A stretch of DNA of 64,000 bases from Roseateles asaccharophilus (GCF_004362405.1 NZ_SNXE01000002.1:591599-655598); one strand, 5' to 3'. Shown: positions 10,023 to 19,173, numbered from the stretch's first letter. The notes: a model not told the origin generated them from the letters alone. Translations and numbers: made by a program.

Positions 10023-10988
10023 ATGGATGAAGTTTTGATCGGTTCCCTGCTGGGATCCACCCTGCGCGTGACCACGCCGCTGCTGCTTTGCGCGCTCGCC
10101 GGCATGCTCGCCGAGCGCTCGGGCGTCATCGACCTGGGCCTGGAGGGCAAGATGCTCTTCGCGGCCTTTGCGGCGGCGGCCACGGCCAGCGTGACCCAGA
10201 GCACGGGCCTGGGCCTGCTGGCCGCCATTGCCGTGGCCAGCTCGCTGTCCATGGTGCAGGGCTTTGCCTGCGTCACGCATCGCGGCGACCAGGTCGTGAC
10301 CGGGGTGGCTCTGAATATGGTGGCCGCGGGCCTGACCGTGGTGCTGGGCATCGCCTGGTTCGCCCAGGGCGGCCAGACGCCACCGGTCCCGGCCGAGGTG
10401 CGTCTGACCGGTCTGTCCGGCAGCTACGGTGAACCCCAGGCCGGTGACTGGTTTGCGTCGGTTGTGGGGCATGGCCTGCTCAGCCACAACGCCCTGGTCT
10501 ATCTGGCCTTCTTCCTGGTGGTGGCGGTGTGGTTCTTCCTGGAGCGCACCAAGCCGGGCCTGCGCCTGCGCGCGGTGGGCGAGAACCCTGCCATGGTGGA
10601 TGCCGCCGGCGTCTCGGTGCCGGGCCTGCGCTACTCGGCCCTGATGATGAACGCCGTGCTCTGCGGCCTGGCCGGCAGCTATCTCACCCTGGCGCAGAAT
10701 GCCAATTTCAGCCCCAATATGACCGCGGGCCGCGGCTATATCGCGCTGGCCGCCATGATCTTTGGCAAATGGAAGCCGGTACCCACCATGCTGGCCTGTC
10801 TGCTCTTTGGTTTCCTGGACGCGGTGGCGATTCGCCTGCAGGGCGTGGTCATTCCGGGCATTGGTGAGGTGCCGGTGCAGCTGATCCAGGCCTTGCCCTA
10901 TATCCTGACCGTGATCCTGCTGGCCGGCTTTATTGGCCAGGCCTTGGCACCCAAGGCCCTGGGCCGCCCTTATGTGAAGGAGCGCTGA
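10023..10988 (+). CDS. Nucleoside ABC transporter permease 2
   Basis: This 321-residue integral membrane protein of the same BPD_transp_2 family has the characteristic AERSGVIDLGLEGKMLFAAF near residues 30-50. Hydrophobic segments span almost the entire length. It is the shorter, NupQ-type partner of the upstream permease. It starts 3 bases after that gene, with GAGG just ahead, and its stop overlaps the cdd start (TGATG), showing tight operon packing. Confidence 0.9.
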   Translation: MDEVLIGSLLGSTLRVTTPLLLCALAGMLAERSGVIDLGLEGKMLFAAFAAAATASVTQSTGLGLLAAIAVASSLSMVQGFACVTHRGDQVVTGVALNMVAAGLTVVLGIAWFAQGGQTPPVPAEVRLTGLSGSYGEPQAGDWFASVVGHGLLSHNALVYLAFFLVVAVWFFLERTKPGLRLRAVGENPAMVDAAGVSVPGLRYSALMMNAVLCGLAGSYLTLAQNANFSPNMTAGRGYIALAAMIFGKWKPVPTMLACLLFGFLDAVAIRLQGVVIPGIGEVPVQLIQALPYILTVILLAGFIGQALAPKALGRPYVKER

Positions 10989-11401
10989 TGGAGCTCACCG
11001 AGGACCTGCGTCAGCGCCTGCTGGCCGCCTCGCTGCAGGCGCGCGCCCGGTCTTACTCACCCTATTCGCGCTACGCCGTGGGCGCGGCCGTGCTGGACGA
11101 GCAGGGGCGCCTCCATGTGGGTGCGAATATGGAGAATGCCGCCTATCCTCAAGGCTGGTGCGCCGAGACCACGGCCCTGGCGGCCATGCGCATGGCCGGG
11201 GGGCAGCGCGCGCTGGCCCTGCTGGTCAGCGGCCCCGGCCCCGACATCATCACGCCTTGTGGGGGCTGCCGCCAGAAGCTGCGCGAGTTCGCCGGCCCGG
11301 AGCTGCTCATCCTCGCCGCCGATCCGGGTGGCATCCGCCAGCAGTGGACCCTGGAGCAGCTGCTGCCCTTCAGTTTCGGCCCCGAGCATCTCAAGCTCTG
11401 A
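10988..11401 (+). CDS. cdd: Cytidine deaminase
   Basis: This 137-residue enzyme deaminates cytidine and deoxycytidine to uridine forms. The zinc site is complete: C58 and E60 in GWCAETTAL, with C91 and C94 in PCGGCRQK. The short length matches the homotetrameric class rather than the two-domain E. coli dimer. A substrate loop, VGANMENAAYP, precedes the zinc site. Translational coupling to the permease (TGATG) ties imported nucleosides directly to their breakdown. Confidence 0.95.
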   Translation: MELTEDLRQRLLAASLQARARSYSPYSRYAVGAAVLDEQGRLHVGANMENAAYPQGWCAETTALAAMRMAGGQRALALLVSGPGPDIITPCGGCRQKLREFAGPELLILAADPGGIRQQWTLEQLLPFSFGPEHLKL

Positions 11402-11430
11402 GCCCTGGGAGAGAGAAAGAGAACATCGTC

Positions 11431-12276
11431 ATGATCGATCACAAGACCCTGAATCCGCGCATTGACGCCACCGTCGAGAAGCTCAACAGCCTGTTTGGTG
11501 CCGCGCCCGAGGTGGCCGTGGTGCTGGGCTCCGGCTGGGCCGGCGCGGTGAGCCATGTGGAAGACGCTCAGCAGCTGTCCTACGCCGAGCTGCCCGCCTT
11601 TCCCCAGCCCAAGGTGGAAGGCCATGTCAGCGAGATCGTGGTGGGCCGCATCGGCGCCCAGCGCGTGGTGATGCTGCGCGGCCGTGCCCACACCTACGAG
11701 AGCGGCGACTGCACCGGCATGGCCGGCGCCCTGCGCAGCCTCAAGCGCTGGGGCGTCAAGGCGCTGCTGCAGACCAATGCCTCGGGCTCGCTGCGCACCC
11801 ACATGCCGCCGGGCAGCCTGATGCTGATCAGCGACCATATCAACGCGCCGCAGCGCTCGCCCCTGGTGGGCGAGCCCGGCAGCGAGCGCTTTGTGGACAT
11901 GAGCAGCGCCTATGACGTCGAGCTGCGCAGCCTGGCCAAGCAGATCGCCAAGGCCAACAACCAGATCGTGGGCGAGGGCGTCTATGTCTGGGCCCTGGGT
12001 CCGCAGTTCGAGACCCCGGCCGAAATCCGCATGTTCGCCGCCTGGGGGGCTGATGCCGTGGGCATGAGCACCGTGCCCGAGACCATCCTGGCCCGCCATG
12101 CCGGCCTGCGCGTGATGGGCCTGGCCCTGATGACCAATATGGCCGCCGGCCTCTCCGCCGAAGCGCTGACCCATGCCCTGACCCTGCAGCAGGCCCAGGC
12201 CTCGGGCGAGCGTGCCGCGGCCTTCCTGGCGCGCGTGGTGGCCGGTCTGGCCGAGCTGCCCTCGCTGCGGGCCTGA
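11431..12276 (+). CDS. Purine-nucleoside phosphorylase, trimeric type
   Basis: This 281-residue phosphorylase of the PNP/MTAP family splits purine (deoxy)nucleosides with phosphate into base and (deoxy)ribose-1-phosphate. Visible motifs are the phosphate loop VVLGSGWAG (around 30), RGRAHTYE (around 89), GPQFETPAEIRM (around 190) with the purine-binding Glu, the GMSTVPETI stretch and LMTN carrying the conserved Asn. The pattern fits the trimeric, mammalian-like class rather than hexameric DeoD. It starts at ATG 11431 after a purine-rich GGGAGAGAGAAAGAGAA run that can serve as the ribosome site. It lies between cdd and deoC in the same operon. Confidence 0.9.
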   Translation: MIDHKTLNPRIDATVEKLNSLFGAAPEVAVVLGSGWAGAVSHVEDAQQLSYAELPAFPQPKVEGHVSEIVVGRIGAQRVVMLRGRAHTYESGDCTGMAGALRSLKRWGVKALLQTNASGSLRTHMPPGSLMLISDHINAPQRSPLVGEPGSERFVDMSSAYDVELRSLAKQIAKANNQIVGEGVYVWALGPQFETPAEIRMFAAWGADAVGMSTVPETILARHAGLRVMGLALMTNMAAGLSAEALTHALTLQQAQASGERAAAFLARVVAGLAELPSLRA

Positions 12277-12281
12277 GCACC

Positions 12282-13049
12282 ATGAGCATGCAACTGCAAG
12301 ACGCGGCGCGTCTGGCCCTGGCCTGCCTGGACCTGACCAGCCTCAACGACGGCGATACCGCCGCCGACATCAGCACCCTGTGCGCCAAGGCCCAGACGCC
12401 TTTTGGCACGGTGGCGGCGGTCTGCGTGTGGCCGCGCTTTGTGGCCCAGGCGCGTGCGGCGCTGCCCGCCTCGATCAAGGTGGCCGCGGTGGCGGACTTC
12501 CCCGATGGCGCCCTGGACCTGCCGCGAGCGCTGGCCGATATCGAGGCGATCGCCCAGGCCGGCGGCGATGAGGTGGATGTGGTCCTGCCCTACAAGGCCC
12601 TGGTGGCCGGGCAGCGCGCCGAGGTGGCCGAGTTCCTGGCCGAGGTGCGTCATGCCAGCCGGCCGCTGACGCTCAAGGTCATCATCGAGAGCGGCGAGCT
12701 GGCCAGCTCCGAGCTCATTCGCGAGGCCAGCCGTCTGGCCCTGATGGCCGGCGCCGACTTCATCAAGACCAGCACGGGCAAGAGCCCGGTGTCTGCCACG
12801 CCCGAGGCCGCCGCCGCCATGCTGCAGGAAATTCGCAGCAGCGGCCTGGCGCATGCAGGCTTCAAGGCCAGCGGTGGCATACGCACGGTGGCCGATGCGC
12901 AGGTTTATCTGAAGCTCACGGCCCAGACCCTGGGTGAGGGCGCCCTGAATCCGCAGCGCCTGCGCTTTGGGGCCAGCGGCCTGCTGAACGATGTTCTGGC
13001 CGTGCTGGAGGGGGGCGCGAGGCCCGTGTCCGCCGGCAGCGCTTACTGA
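12282..13049 (+). CDS. deoC: Deoxyribose-phosphate aldolase
   Basis: This 255-residue TIM-barrel class I aldolase cleaves 2-deoxyribose-5-phosphate to glyceraldehyde-3-phosphate and acetaldehyde. The Schiff-base lysine is in DFIKTSTGK (around 162). EVDVVLPYKALVAG and LKVIIESGEL are further conserved strands, and KASGGIRT supplies the proton-relay lysine. Length is as in E. coli (259). Its gene follows the phosphorylase by 5 bases. Its substrate requires phosphopentomutase (deoB), which is not in this window. Confidence 0.95.
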   Translation: MSMQLQDAARLALACLDLTSLNDGDTAADISTLCAKAQTPFGTVAAVCVWPRFVAQARAALPASIKVAAVADFPDGALDLPRALADIEAIAQAGGDEVDVVLPYKALVAGQRAEVAEFLAEVRHASRPLTLKVIIESGELASSELIREASRLALMAGADFIKTSTGKSPVSATPEAAAAMLQEIRSSGLAHAGFKASGGIRTVADAQVYLKLTAQTLGEGALNPQRLRFGASGLLNDVLAVLEGGARPVSAGSAY

Positions 13050-13076
13050 CCCACCATCCATCGCAAGGAGGGCCGT

Positions 13077-14396
13077 ATGCTGGCTCAAGAAGTCATTCGC
13101 ACGAAACGCGAGGGCGCGGCCCTGTCCGAGCCCCAGATCCAGGCCTTTGTGCGTGGCCTGGTGGACGGCAGCTGGAGCGAGGGCCAGGTGGCGGCCCTGG
13201 GCATGGCGGTGTTTCTGCGCGGCATGGGCCGTGAGGAATGCGTGGCCCTGACCCGGGCCATGATGCATTCGGGCCGCGTGCTGGCCTGGCCCGACATGCC
13301 GGGCCCGGTGCTGGACAAGCATTCCAGCGGTGGCGTGGGCGACAAGGTCAGCCTGATGCTGGCACCCCTGGTGGCGGCCTGCGGCGGCTATGTGCCCATG
13401 ATTGCGGGCCGCGGCCTGGGCCACACCGGCGGCACGGTGGACAAGCTGGAGGCCATTCCGGGCTATCGCAGCACACCGAGCCCGGCCGAGTTCGACCGCC
13501 TGGTGCGCGAGCTGGGCTGCGCCATCATCGGCCAGACGGCCGATCTGGCCCCGGCCGACAAGCGCTTCTACGCGGTGCGCGATGTCACGGCCACGGTGGA
13601 GAGCGTGCCCCTGATCACGGCCTCCATCCTGTCCAAGAAGCTGGCCGCCGGCCTGCAGGGTCTGGCCATGGATGTGAAGTGGGGCAATGGCGCCTTCGCC
13701 GACAGTCCGGCCATGGCGCAGGAGCTGGCCGAGAGCATCGTGGCCGTGGCCCGCGGTGCGGGCATGCCCACCCGCGCCCTGATCACGGACATGAACCAGG
13801 TGCTGGGCCGCGAGGTGGGCAATGCCCTGGAGATCCACGAGACCATCGCCTACCTCAAGGGCGAGGGCCCGCGCGAGCCGCGCCTGCATGAGGTGACCCT
13901 GGCCCTGGCCAGCGAGATGCTGCTGATGGGCGGCCTGGCGGCCGACGCGAGCCAGGCCCGCGCCCGCCTGCAGCAGGCCCTGGACAGCGGCGCCGCGGCC
14001 GAGAAGTTCGCCCGCATGGTGGCGGCTTTGGGCGGCCCGGCCGATCTGCTGGAGCGGCCCGCGGCCTGGCTGCCCGAGGCACCGGTGCTGCGCCCGGTGC
14101 CGGCGCCGCGCGCCGGCCGCCTGCTGAGCCAGCGCACGCGCGAGATCGGCCTGGCCGTGGTGGAGCTGGGGGGCGGGCGGCGCCTGCCGGGCGACCCGCT
14201 GGACATGCGCGTGGGCTTCTCGGGCATGCGCGCCCTGGGCGAATGCCTGGAGGCGGGCGAGCCCCTGGCCTGGGTGCATGCGGGCAGCGAGAGCGATGCC
14301 GAGCGTGCCGTGGCGGCCCTGCTGGCGGCCTGCGAGCTGGGCGATGTCCAGGCGCCCTGGCAGGCTCTGCCCCTGGTGGCCGCGCGGGTCGAATAA
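13077..14396 (+). CDS. deoA: Thymidine phosphorylase
   Basis: This 439-residue enzyme converts thymidine and phosphate to thymine and deoxyribose-1-phosphate. The family signature SGRVLAWPDMPGPVLDKHSS lies around residue 64, followed by GGVGDKVS; KKLAAGLQGLAMDVKWGNGA and the C-terminal alpha/beta domain are intact. Length equals E. coli DeoA (440). It has the best ribosome site in the operon, AAGGAGG at 13065-13071. As last gene of the nucleoside operon, it is followed directly by the promoter region of trmB. Confidence 0.95.
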   Translation: MLAQEVIRTKREGAALSEPQIQAFVRGLVDGSWSEGQVAALGMAVFLRGMGREECVALTRAMMHSGRVLAWPDMPGPVLDKHSSGGVGDKVSLMLAPLVAACGGYVPMIAGRGLGHTGGTVDKLEAIPGYRSTPSPAEFDRLVRELGCAIIGQTADLAPADKRFYAVRDVTATVESVPLITASILSKKLAAGLQGLAMDVKWGNGAFADSPAMAQELAESIVAVARGAGMPTRALITDMNQVLGREVGNALEIHETIAYLKGEGPREPRLHEVTLALASEMLLMGGLAADASQARARLQQALDSGAAAEKFARMVAALGGPADLLERPAAWLPEAPVLRPVPAPRAGRLLSQRTREIGLAVVELGGGRRLPGDPLDMRVGFSGMRALGECLEAGEPLAWVHAGSESDAERAVAALLAACELGDVQAPWQALPLVAARVE

Positions 14397-14399
14397 AAT
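14394..14399 (+). promoter_or_regulatory. -10 box before trmB
   Basis: TAAAAT overlaps the deoA stop and lies 33 nt before the trmB ATG. The leader is C-rich with no Shine-Dalgarno. There is no good -35. Confidence 0.4.
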
Positions 14400-14432
14400 C
14401 GCGCCCCTTTCCCGATTCCCTTCCCGCCTCCC

Positions 14433-15155
14433 ATGTCCGACAAGCCCGAGCAGCCGCAAGACTCCACCGTGGAGCCGGCCGTCCCCGTCAAGCGCGCCAT
14501 CAAGAGCTTTGTGGTGCGCGCCGGCCGCATGGGCACGGGCCAGATCAAGGCCCTGGCTGAGCTGGGCCCGCGCTTTGTGCTGCCCTACCAGGCCGGCCAG
14601 CGCCTGGACCCGCAGGCCGTGTTCGGCCGCCAGGCCCCCCTGGTGCTGGAAATCGGCTTCGGCATGGGCGGGGCCACGGCCCAGATCGCCCAGACCCTGC
14701 CCGACCACGACTTCATCGGCTGCGAGGTGCATGAGCCCGGCGTGGGCGCCCTGCTCAAGCTGATCGGCGAGCAGGACATCCCGAACATCCGCATCTTCCA
14801 GCACGACGCCGTGGAGGTGCTGGAGCAGATGATCGCCCCGGACTCCCTGGCCGGCGTGCACATCTTCTTCCCGGATCCCTGGCACAAGAAGCGCCACAAC
14901 AAGCGCCGCCTGATCCAGCCCGAGTTCGTGGCCAAGCTGGTCAAGCACATCCGCCCCGGCGGCTATCTGCACTGCGCCACCGACTGGGAACCCTATGCCC
15001 AGCAGATGCTGGAGGTGCTCTCGGCCGAGCCGACCCTGGTCAACAGCGCCGAGGGCTATGCCGAGAAGCCGGCCTACCGGCCCCTGACCAAGTTCGAAAA
15101 CCGCGGCCTCAAGCTGGGCCACGGCGTCTGGGACCTGGTCTTCAAGCGCCGCTGA
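14433..15155 (+). CDS. trmB: tRNA (guanine-46-N7)-methyltransferase
   Basis: This 240-residue class I methyltransferase makes m7G46 in the tRNA variable loop using S-adenosylmethionine. Motif I is [11 protein letters not shown] (around 72); the TrmB fingerprint [15 protein letters not shown] (around 148) and the C-terminal TKFENRG (around 213) are intact. The first ~35 residues are a variable Pro/charged extension. It heads a trmB-coaBC-dut cluster. Confidence 0.95.
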   Translation: MSDKPEQPQDSTVEPAVPVKRAIKSFVVRAGRMGTGQIKALAELGPRFVLPYQAGQRLDPQAVFGRQAPLVLEIGFGMGGATAQIAQTLPDHDFIGCEVHEPGVGALLKLIGEQDIPNIRIFQHDAVEVLEQMIAPDSLAGVHIFFPDPWHKKRHNKRRLIQPEFVAKLVKHIRPGGYLHCATDWEPYAQQMLEVLSAEPTLVNSAEGYAEKPAYRPLTKFENRGLKLGHGVWDLVFKRR

Positions 15156-15169
15156 TAGAGTCCCGCTCC

Positions 15170-16405
15170 ATGAGCGAATCCACACAACTGGCCGGCAAGC
15201 ATGTGCTGCTGGGCCTTTCGGGCGGCGTGGCCTGCTACAAGTCGGCCGAGCTGACGCGTCTGCTGGTCAAGGCCGGCGCCACGGTGCAGGTGATGATGAG
15301 CGAGGCTGCTACGCAGTTCATCACCCCCGTCACCATGCAGGCCCTGTCCAACCAGCCGGTGCTGCTGAGCCAGTGGGATGCGCGCGAGCCCAACAATATG
15401 GCCCACATCAACGCCACCCGCGCGGCCGATGTGATGCTGGTGGCGCCGGCCAGCGCCGACTTCATCGCCAAGCTGGCGCAGGGCAGGGCGGACGAACTGC
15501 TGAGCCTCACCGCCCTGGCGCGCCCCGCCGAGCGCTGCGCCCTGCTGGTGGCCCCGGCCATGAACCGCGAGATGTGGGCCCACCCGGCCACCCAGCGCAA
15601 TGTGGCCCAGATCCGTGCCGACGGCGCTGCGGTGCTGGGCCCGGGCCATGGTGAGCAGGCCTGCGGCGAAACCGGAGACGGCCGCATGCTGGAGGCCGAG
15701 GAGCTGCGCGACGCCCTGATCGCGCATTTCCAGCCCAAGCGCCTGGCCGGCAAGAAGCTGCTGATCACGGCCGGCCCCACCTTCGAGCCCATTGATCCGG
15801 TGCGCGGCATCACCAATCTCTCCAGCGGCAAGATGGGCTTTGCCATCGCGCGCGCCGCGGTCGAGGCCGGTGCCGAAGTCACCCTGGTGGCGGGCCCCGT
15901 GCACCTGCCCACGCCGCGGGGCGTGCGACGCCTCGATGTGCAAACGGCGCAGCAGATGTTTGATGCGGTGCTGCCCCTGGCGCCCCAGCAGGACATCGTG
16001 GTGGCCACCGCGGCCGTGGCCGACTGGCGCCCGGCGCAGATGAATGCGCACAAGATCAAGAAGAAGGACGGCGGCAAGGCCGCGCCGGTCTTCGAGCTCA
16101 CCGAGAACCCCGACATCCTGGCCGCGGTGTCCGCCAGCGTGGACCCGGCCAAGACCTTCTGCGTGGGCTTTGCCGCCGAAAGCCAGGACCTGGCCAAGCA
16201 CGCGCGCGAGAAGCTGGAACGCAAGCGCGTGCCCCTGATCGTCGGCAATCTGGGTCCGGTCACCTTCGGCCGCGACGACAACGCCCTGCTGCTGGTGGAC
16301 GCCCAGGGCGAGCGTGAGCTGCCCCATAACGACAAGCTCAGCCTGGCGCGCGAACTGCTGCGCGATGTGGCCGAGCGCATTGCCAAAGCAAGACCCACCG
16401 CATGA
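15170..16405 (+). CDS. coaBC: Phosphopantothenoylcysteine decarboxylase / phosphopantothenate-cysteine ligase
   Basis: This 411-residue bifunctional enzyme of coenzyme A synthesis has two domains. The N-terminal flavodoxin-like CoaC domain begins [17 protein letters not shown] and contains APAMNREMW, the conserved decarboxylase motif. The C-terminal CoaB ligase domain begins near [20 protein letters not shown], with the dimer lysine region IKKKDG (around 290). Its gene starts 14 bases after trmB, but a TAGAGT box (15156-15161) ends 8 nt before the ATG and there is no Shine-Dalgarno, so a leaderless transcript is possible. Confidence 0.95.
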   Translation: MSESTQLAGKHVLLGLSGGVACYKSAELTRLLVKAGATVQVMMSEAATQFITPVTMQALSNQPVLLSQWDAREPNNMAHINATRAADVMLVAPASADFIAKLAQGRADELLSLTALARPAERCALLVAPAMNREMWAHPATQRNVAQIRADGAAVLGPGHGEQACGETGDGRMLEAEELRDALIAHFQPKRLAGKKLLITAGPTFEPIDPVRGITNLSSGKMGFAIARAAVEAGAEVTLVAGPVHLPTPRGVRRLDVQTAQQMFDAVLPLAPQQDIVVATAAVADWRPAQMNAHKIKKKDGGKAAPVFELTENPDILAAVSASVDPAKTFCVGFAAESQDLAKHAREKLERKRVPLIVGNLGPVTFGRDDNALLLVDAQGERELPHNDKLSLARELLRDVAERIAKARPTA

Positions 16406-16860
16406 CCACCACGCTTGTTGACCTGAAAGTGCTCGATGCCCGCATGGCCGAGCAGCTGCCCGCCTATGCCACGCCCGGCGCCGCCGGCCTGGACCTGCGC
16501 GCCTGCCTGGACGAGGCCATCACCTTGGAGCCCGGCCAGACCACGCTGATCCCCACGGGCCTGGCCATCCATATCAACGATCCCGGCCTAGCGGCCCTGA
16601 TCCTGCCGCGCTCGGGCCTGGGCCACAAGCATGGCATCGTGCTGGGCAATCTGGTGGGTCTGATCGACTCGGACTACCAGGGCCAGCTGATGGTCAGCTG
16701 CTGGAACCGCGGCCAGACGGCGTTTGTGATCCAGCCCATGGAGCGCATCGCCCAGCTGGTGCTGGTGCCCGTGGTGCAGGCGGCCTTCCGCCGCGTCGAG
16801 GCCTTTGACGACGCCTCCGCGCGCGGCGAAGGCGGTTTTGGTTCGACTGGCAAGACCTGA
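16402..16860 (+). CDS. dut: Deoxyuridine 5'-triphosphate nucleotidohydrolase
   Basis: This 152-residue trimeric dUTPase hydrolyses dUTP to dUMP and pyrophosphate, keeping uracil out of DNA and feeding thymidylate synthesis. All five family motifs are present: [22 protein letters not shown] (phosphate), [13 protein letters not shown] (uridine site with catalytic Asp), [10 protein letters not shown] and the C-terminal [10 protein letters not shown] flap. It overlaps coaBC by ATGA, so the two are coupled. Confidence 0.96.
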   Translation: MTTTLVDLKVLDARMAEQLPAYATPGAAGLDLRACLDEAITLEPGQTTLIPTGLAIHINDPGLAALILPRSGLGHKHGIVLGNLVGLIDSDYQGQLMVSCWNRGQTAFVIQPMERIAQLVLVPVVQAAFRRVEAFDDASARGEGGFGSTGKT

Positions 16861-16890
16861 GCTGCATTGACCGAGCGGGGCGCGAGTATC

Positions 16891-16951
16891 CGGCTTTGCC
16901 GGGCCTTCGGGCCCGCCCCCTTGAGGGGGCGCGCGAAGCGCTTAGGGGGGG
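16891..16951. repeat. Stacked-hairpin intergenic element between dut and the SlyD-like gene
   Basis: Four short inverted repeats follow one another: CGGC-TTT-GCCG, GGGCC-TTCG-GGCCC, GCCCCC-TTGA-GGGGGC (16915-16930) and GCGC-GAA-GCGC (16931-16941), ending in a G run. It sits between two convergent genes and probably ends both transcripts. From general knowledge, closely similar modules are scattered through intergenic regions of many Burkholderiales; I see only one copy here. Confidence 0.7.
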
Positions 16952-17473
16952 TTAGTGCAGCGGCTCGTCCGGCGGCGCGCCGCTCACCACACTGAACACC
17001 GTCTCGCCCACGCTGCCCTCGCGGATCTCGGCCTCGGTGGCCTCGCGCACATCGCGCACGCGCAGATGCATGCGCAGGCCCATGCCGGCCAGCGGATGGT
17101 TGCCGTCCAGCACCACATGCTCGGGATAGACCTCGGTGACGGTGTAGACCACATCCTCGGGCATGCCCTCGCTCACGGCGCCCTCGGGCAGGCCTTCGAA
17201 CTGCATGCCTTCGCCCACGTTCTCGGGCATCAGGGCGCGGGCCTCGAAGCAGACCAGCTCGGGCCGGTAGTCGCCAAAGGCTTCCTCGGGGTCCAGCGCC
17301 AGGCTGGTCTCAAAACCGATGTCCTGGCCGGCCAGGACCTGCTCGACCTTGGCGAAGAGATCATCGCCGCCGTAAAAGAATTCCATGGGTTCGCTCAGCT
17401 CGTCGATCAGCTGGCCTTGGGCGTCCTCGAGTCTCCAGCTCAGGGAGACGACGCAGGGAGAGGTGATAAGCAT
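16952..17473 (-). CDS. SlyD-like FKBP peptidyl-prolyl isomerase
   Basis: This 173-residue cytoplasmic protein folds as a SlyD-type FKBP with an IF insertion. It opens ITSPCVVSLSWRLEDAQGQLIDE, contains FFYGGDDLFAKVEQVLAG and LDPEEAFGDYRPE as in SlyD, and ends without the His-rich metal tail of E. coli SlyD. It probably assists folding by proline isomerisation. The start at 17473 was preferred to upstream in-frame codons (17482 and beyond) because homologues begin at M-x-ITSPCVV. It is divergent from the RoxA-type gene, 37 bp away. Confidence 0.88.
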   Translation of the reverse strand: MLITSPCVVSLSWRLEDAQGQLIDELSEPMEFFYGGDDLFAKVEQVLAGQDIGFETSLALDPEEAFGDYRPELVCFEARALMPENVGEGMQFEGLPEGAVSEGMPEDVVYTVTEVYPEHVVLDGNHPLAGMGLRMHLRVRDVREATEAEIREGSVGETVFSVVSGAPPDEPLH

Positions 17474-17494
17474 GGCCGCCATGATCGCATAAGG

Positions 17495-17500
17495 GACAAT
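17495..17500 (+). promoter_or_regulatory. -10 box that argues for the 17511 start of the RoxA-type gene
   Basis: GACAAT is followed after 10 nt by ATG 17511. The upstream in-frame ATG 17499 overlaps this box, so a transcript made from it would begin after 17499 and could only use 17511. Confidence 0.5.
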
Positions 17501-17510
17501 GCGCAGCACC

Positions 17511-18638
17511 ATGATCGACATCGCGCAAGCCACGCCGCTGCTGGGCGGCCTTTCTCCCGAACAATTCATGCGCCGGCACTGGCAGAAGAAGCCTCTGCTG
17601 GTGCGCCATGCCTTGCCGGGCATCCAGCCGCCGGCCACGCGCAGCGAGCTGGCCCAGCTGGCCGCCAGCGAGGACGTGGAGTCGCGCCTGGTCAGCGCCT
17701 TCGACGGACGCTGGGCCCTGCGCCACGGCCCGGTGGCCAAGCTGCCACCCTTTTCCAAACCCGGCTGGACCCTGCTGGTGCAGGGGCTGGACCTGCATGT
17801 GCCGGCCGCACATGAGCTGCTGAGCCGTTTCCGCTTCGTGCCCGAGGCGCGCCTGGACGATCTGATGATCTCCTACGCCTCGGAGGGCGGTGGTGTGGGC
17901 CCGCATTTCGATTCCTACGATGTCTTCCTGATCCAGGTGCAAGGGCGCCGGCGCTGGCGCATTGCGCCGCAGAAGGACGCGGTGCTGCGCGACGATGTGC
18001 CGCTGAAGATCATTGCCAACTTCAAGCCCGAGCAGGACTTCGTGCTGGAGCCCGGCGACATGCTCTACCTCCCGCCCGGCTGGGCCCATGACGGTGTGGC
18101 CGTGGGCGGCGACTGCATGACCTGCTCGGTGGGCTTTCGCTCGCCCTGGCAGGCCGATCTGGCGCGCGAGCTGTTGCCGCGCCTGACGGACGAGGAGCCG
18201 CGCGGCAACCGCATGTATGTGGATCCGCGCCAGGCCGCCACCACCACGCCGGGCCTGGTGCCCGAGGCCCTGGTGGAGTTTGCCCGCGCCGCGGCCGAGC
18301 GCGCGCTCAAGGAGCCTCTGGCCCTGGAGCGGGCCCTTGGCGAGGCGCTGACCGAGCCCAAGCCCAAGGTCTTCTTCCAGATCGGCGATCCCCTGCCCGA
18401 GGGCTGTTGCGCCGCCCTGGATGCACGCAGCCGCATGATGTATGACCGCGCCCACATCTTCATCAACGGCGAGTCCTACCGCGCCGCCGGTCGCGATGCG
18501 CGGCTGATGCGCGTGCTGGCCGACCGCCGCCGCCTGAGCGCGGCCCAGGTGGCTCAGCTCTCGGTCGGTGCGCGCGAGCTGCTGGATCAATGGACCGAAG
18601 ACGGCTGGGTGCAGGCCCAGCCACTGACGCCGGCCTGA
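17511..18638 (+). CDS. roxA: JmjC/cupin ribosomal oxygenase (RoxA/YcfD family, uL16 hydroxylase)
   Basis: This 375-residue Fe(II)/2-oxoglutarate oxygenase matches the family that hydroxylates an arginine of ribosomal protein uL16. It has the N-terminal LGGLSPEQFMRRHWQKKPLL signature, the iron-binding HFDSYD (H and D of the HxD motif, around 128) with the distal ligand in GWAHDGVA (around 192), and a C-terminal winged-helix region. The start was chosen at 17511 from the -10 box overlap and homologue length; 17499 is the other option. It is followed by a conserved small gene. Confidence 0.87.
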   Translation: MIDIAQATPLLGGLSPEQFMRRHWQKKPLLVRHALPGIQPPATRSELAQLAASEDVESRLVSAFDGRWALRHGPVAKLPPFSKPGWTLLVQGLDLHVPAAHELLSRFRFVPEARLDDLMISYASEGGGVGPHFDSYDVFLIQVQGRRRWRIAPQKDAVLRDDVPLKIIANFKPEQDFVLEPGDMLYLPPGWAHDGVAVGGDCMTCSVGFRSPWQADLARELLPRLTDEEPRGNRMYVDPRQAATTTPGLVPEALVEFARAAAERALKEPLALERALGEALTEPKPKVFFQIGDPLPEGCCAALDARSRMMYDRAHIFINGESYRAAGRDARLMRVLADRRRLSAAQVAQLSVGARELLDQWTEDGWVQAQPLTPA

Positions 18639-18656
18639 GGCCGGGAGCGAGGCGCC

Positions 18657-19148
18657 ATGGACATTACCGAGGGTGTGATCAGTGGCCGTGAGGCCTTTGT
18701 GCAGGCCCTGACAGCCTGCTTCCAGCGCGCAGCTCAGGAGGGCTGCCGCGAGCTTTGTCTTTGGGACGCCGATTTCGCGCATTGGCCCTTGTCCTCGCCC
18801 GAGGTGCTGGACGCGCTCAGGCAATGGGCGCTGCCGCACCGCCGCCTGCGCCTGCTGGCCACACAGTACGAGGACCTGCGTCGCCTGCACCCGCGCTTTG
18901 TGTCCTGGCGCCGTCACTGGGATCATGTGGTTGAAGCGCGAGCCTATGAGCCACAGGATCTCAGCGGCGGCGGGCCGCAAGGCCTGATGCTGGGGCAGGG
19001 TTTGTTCAGTCTGCGATTGCTGGACGCCCGACTCTGGCGCGCCGCCTATTCCGGTGCCGCCGCCGACGAGCTGGCCGCCCGTGAATCCTTTGATGCGGTT
19101 TGGCAACGCTCGTGCGAATCCTTTAGCGCAAGCACCTTGGGTCTTTAA
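18657..19148 (+). CDS. Uncharacterised 163-residue protein downstream of roxA
   Basis: I do not recognise a functional domain with certainty. It is a soluble alpha/beta protein rich in Arg and Trp, with LCLWDADFAHWPLSSPEV (around 38-55), HRRLRLLATQYEDL and VSWRRHWDHVVEARAY. These resemble a phospholipase-D-like or NTD-type fold, but no catalytic HKD pair is visible. It starts 18 bases after roxA behind GGGAGCGAGG, so it is in the same operon. A conserved betaproteobacterial hypothetical family is likely; the role is unknown. Confidence 0.8.
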   Translation: MDITEGVISGREAFVQALTACFQRAAQEGCRELCLWDADFAHWPLSSPEVLDALRQWALPHRRLRLLATQYEDLRRLHPRFVSWRRHWDHVVEARAYEPQDLSGGGPQGLMLGQGLFSLRLLDARLWRAAYSGAAADELAARESFDAVWQRSCESFSASTLGL

Positions 19149-19167
19149 GGACTTACCCGGTTGCGGA

Positions 19168-19173
19168 TATACT
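19168..19173 (+). promoter_or_regulatory. -10 box for small lipoprotein gene
   Basis: TATACT is the best -10 match in the 164-bp gap after 19148, with TTTAAG 18 nt upstream as a weak -35. Transcription from about 19180 would give a ~130-nt leader containing a mini-ORF and a palindrome. Confidence 0.5.

Noticed and set aside
11982..15185. Minus-strand open frame of 1067 codons opposite deoC, deoA and trmB
   Set aside because: It spans three clearly real genes and their gaps and has the composition of an antisense shadow.
17499..17501. ATG 17499 as roxA start
   Set aside because: It overlaps the GACAAT box and is too close to AAGGGA to be used; 17511 fits the homologue length better, though not proven.
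16952..17758. SlyD-like gene starting at 17758 with a 95-residue extension
   Set aside because: The extension runs opposite the roxA coding region and lacks homology; the family begins at 17473.
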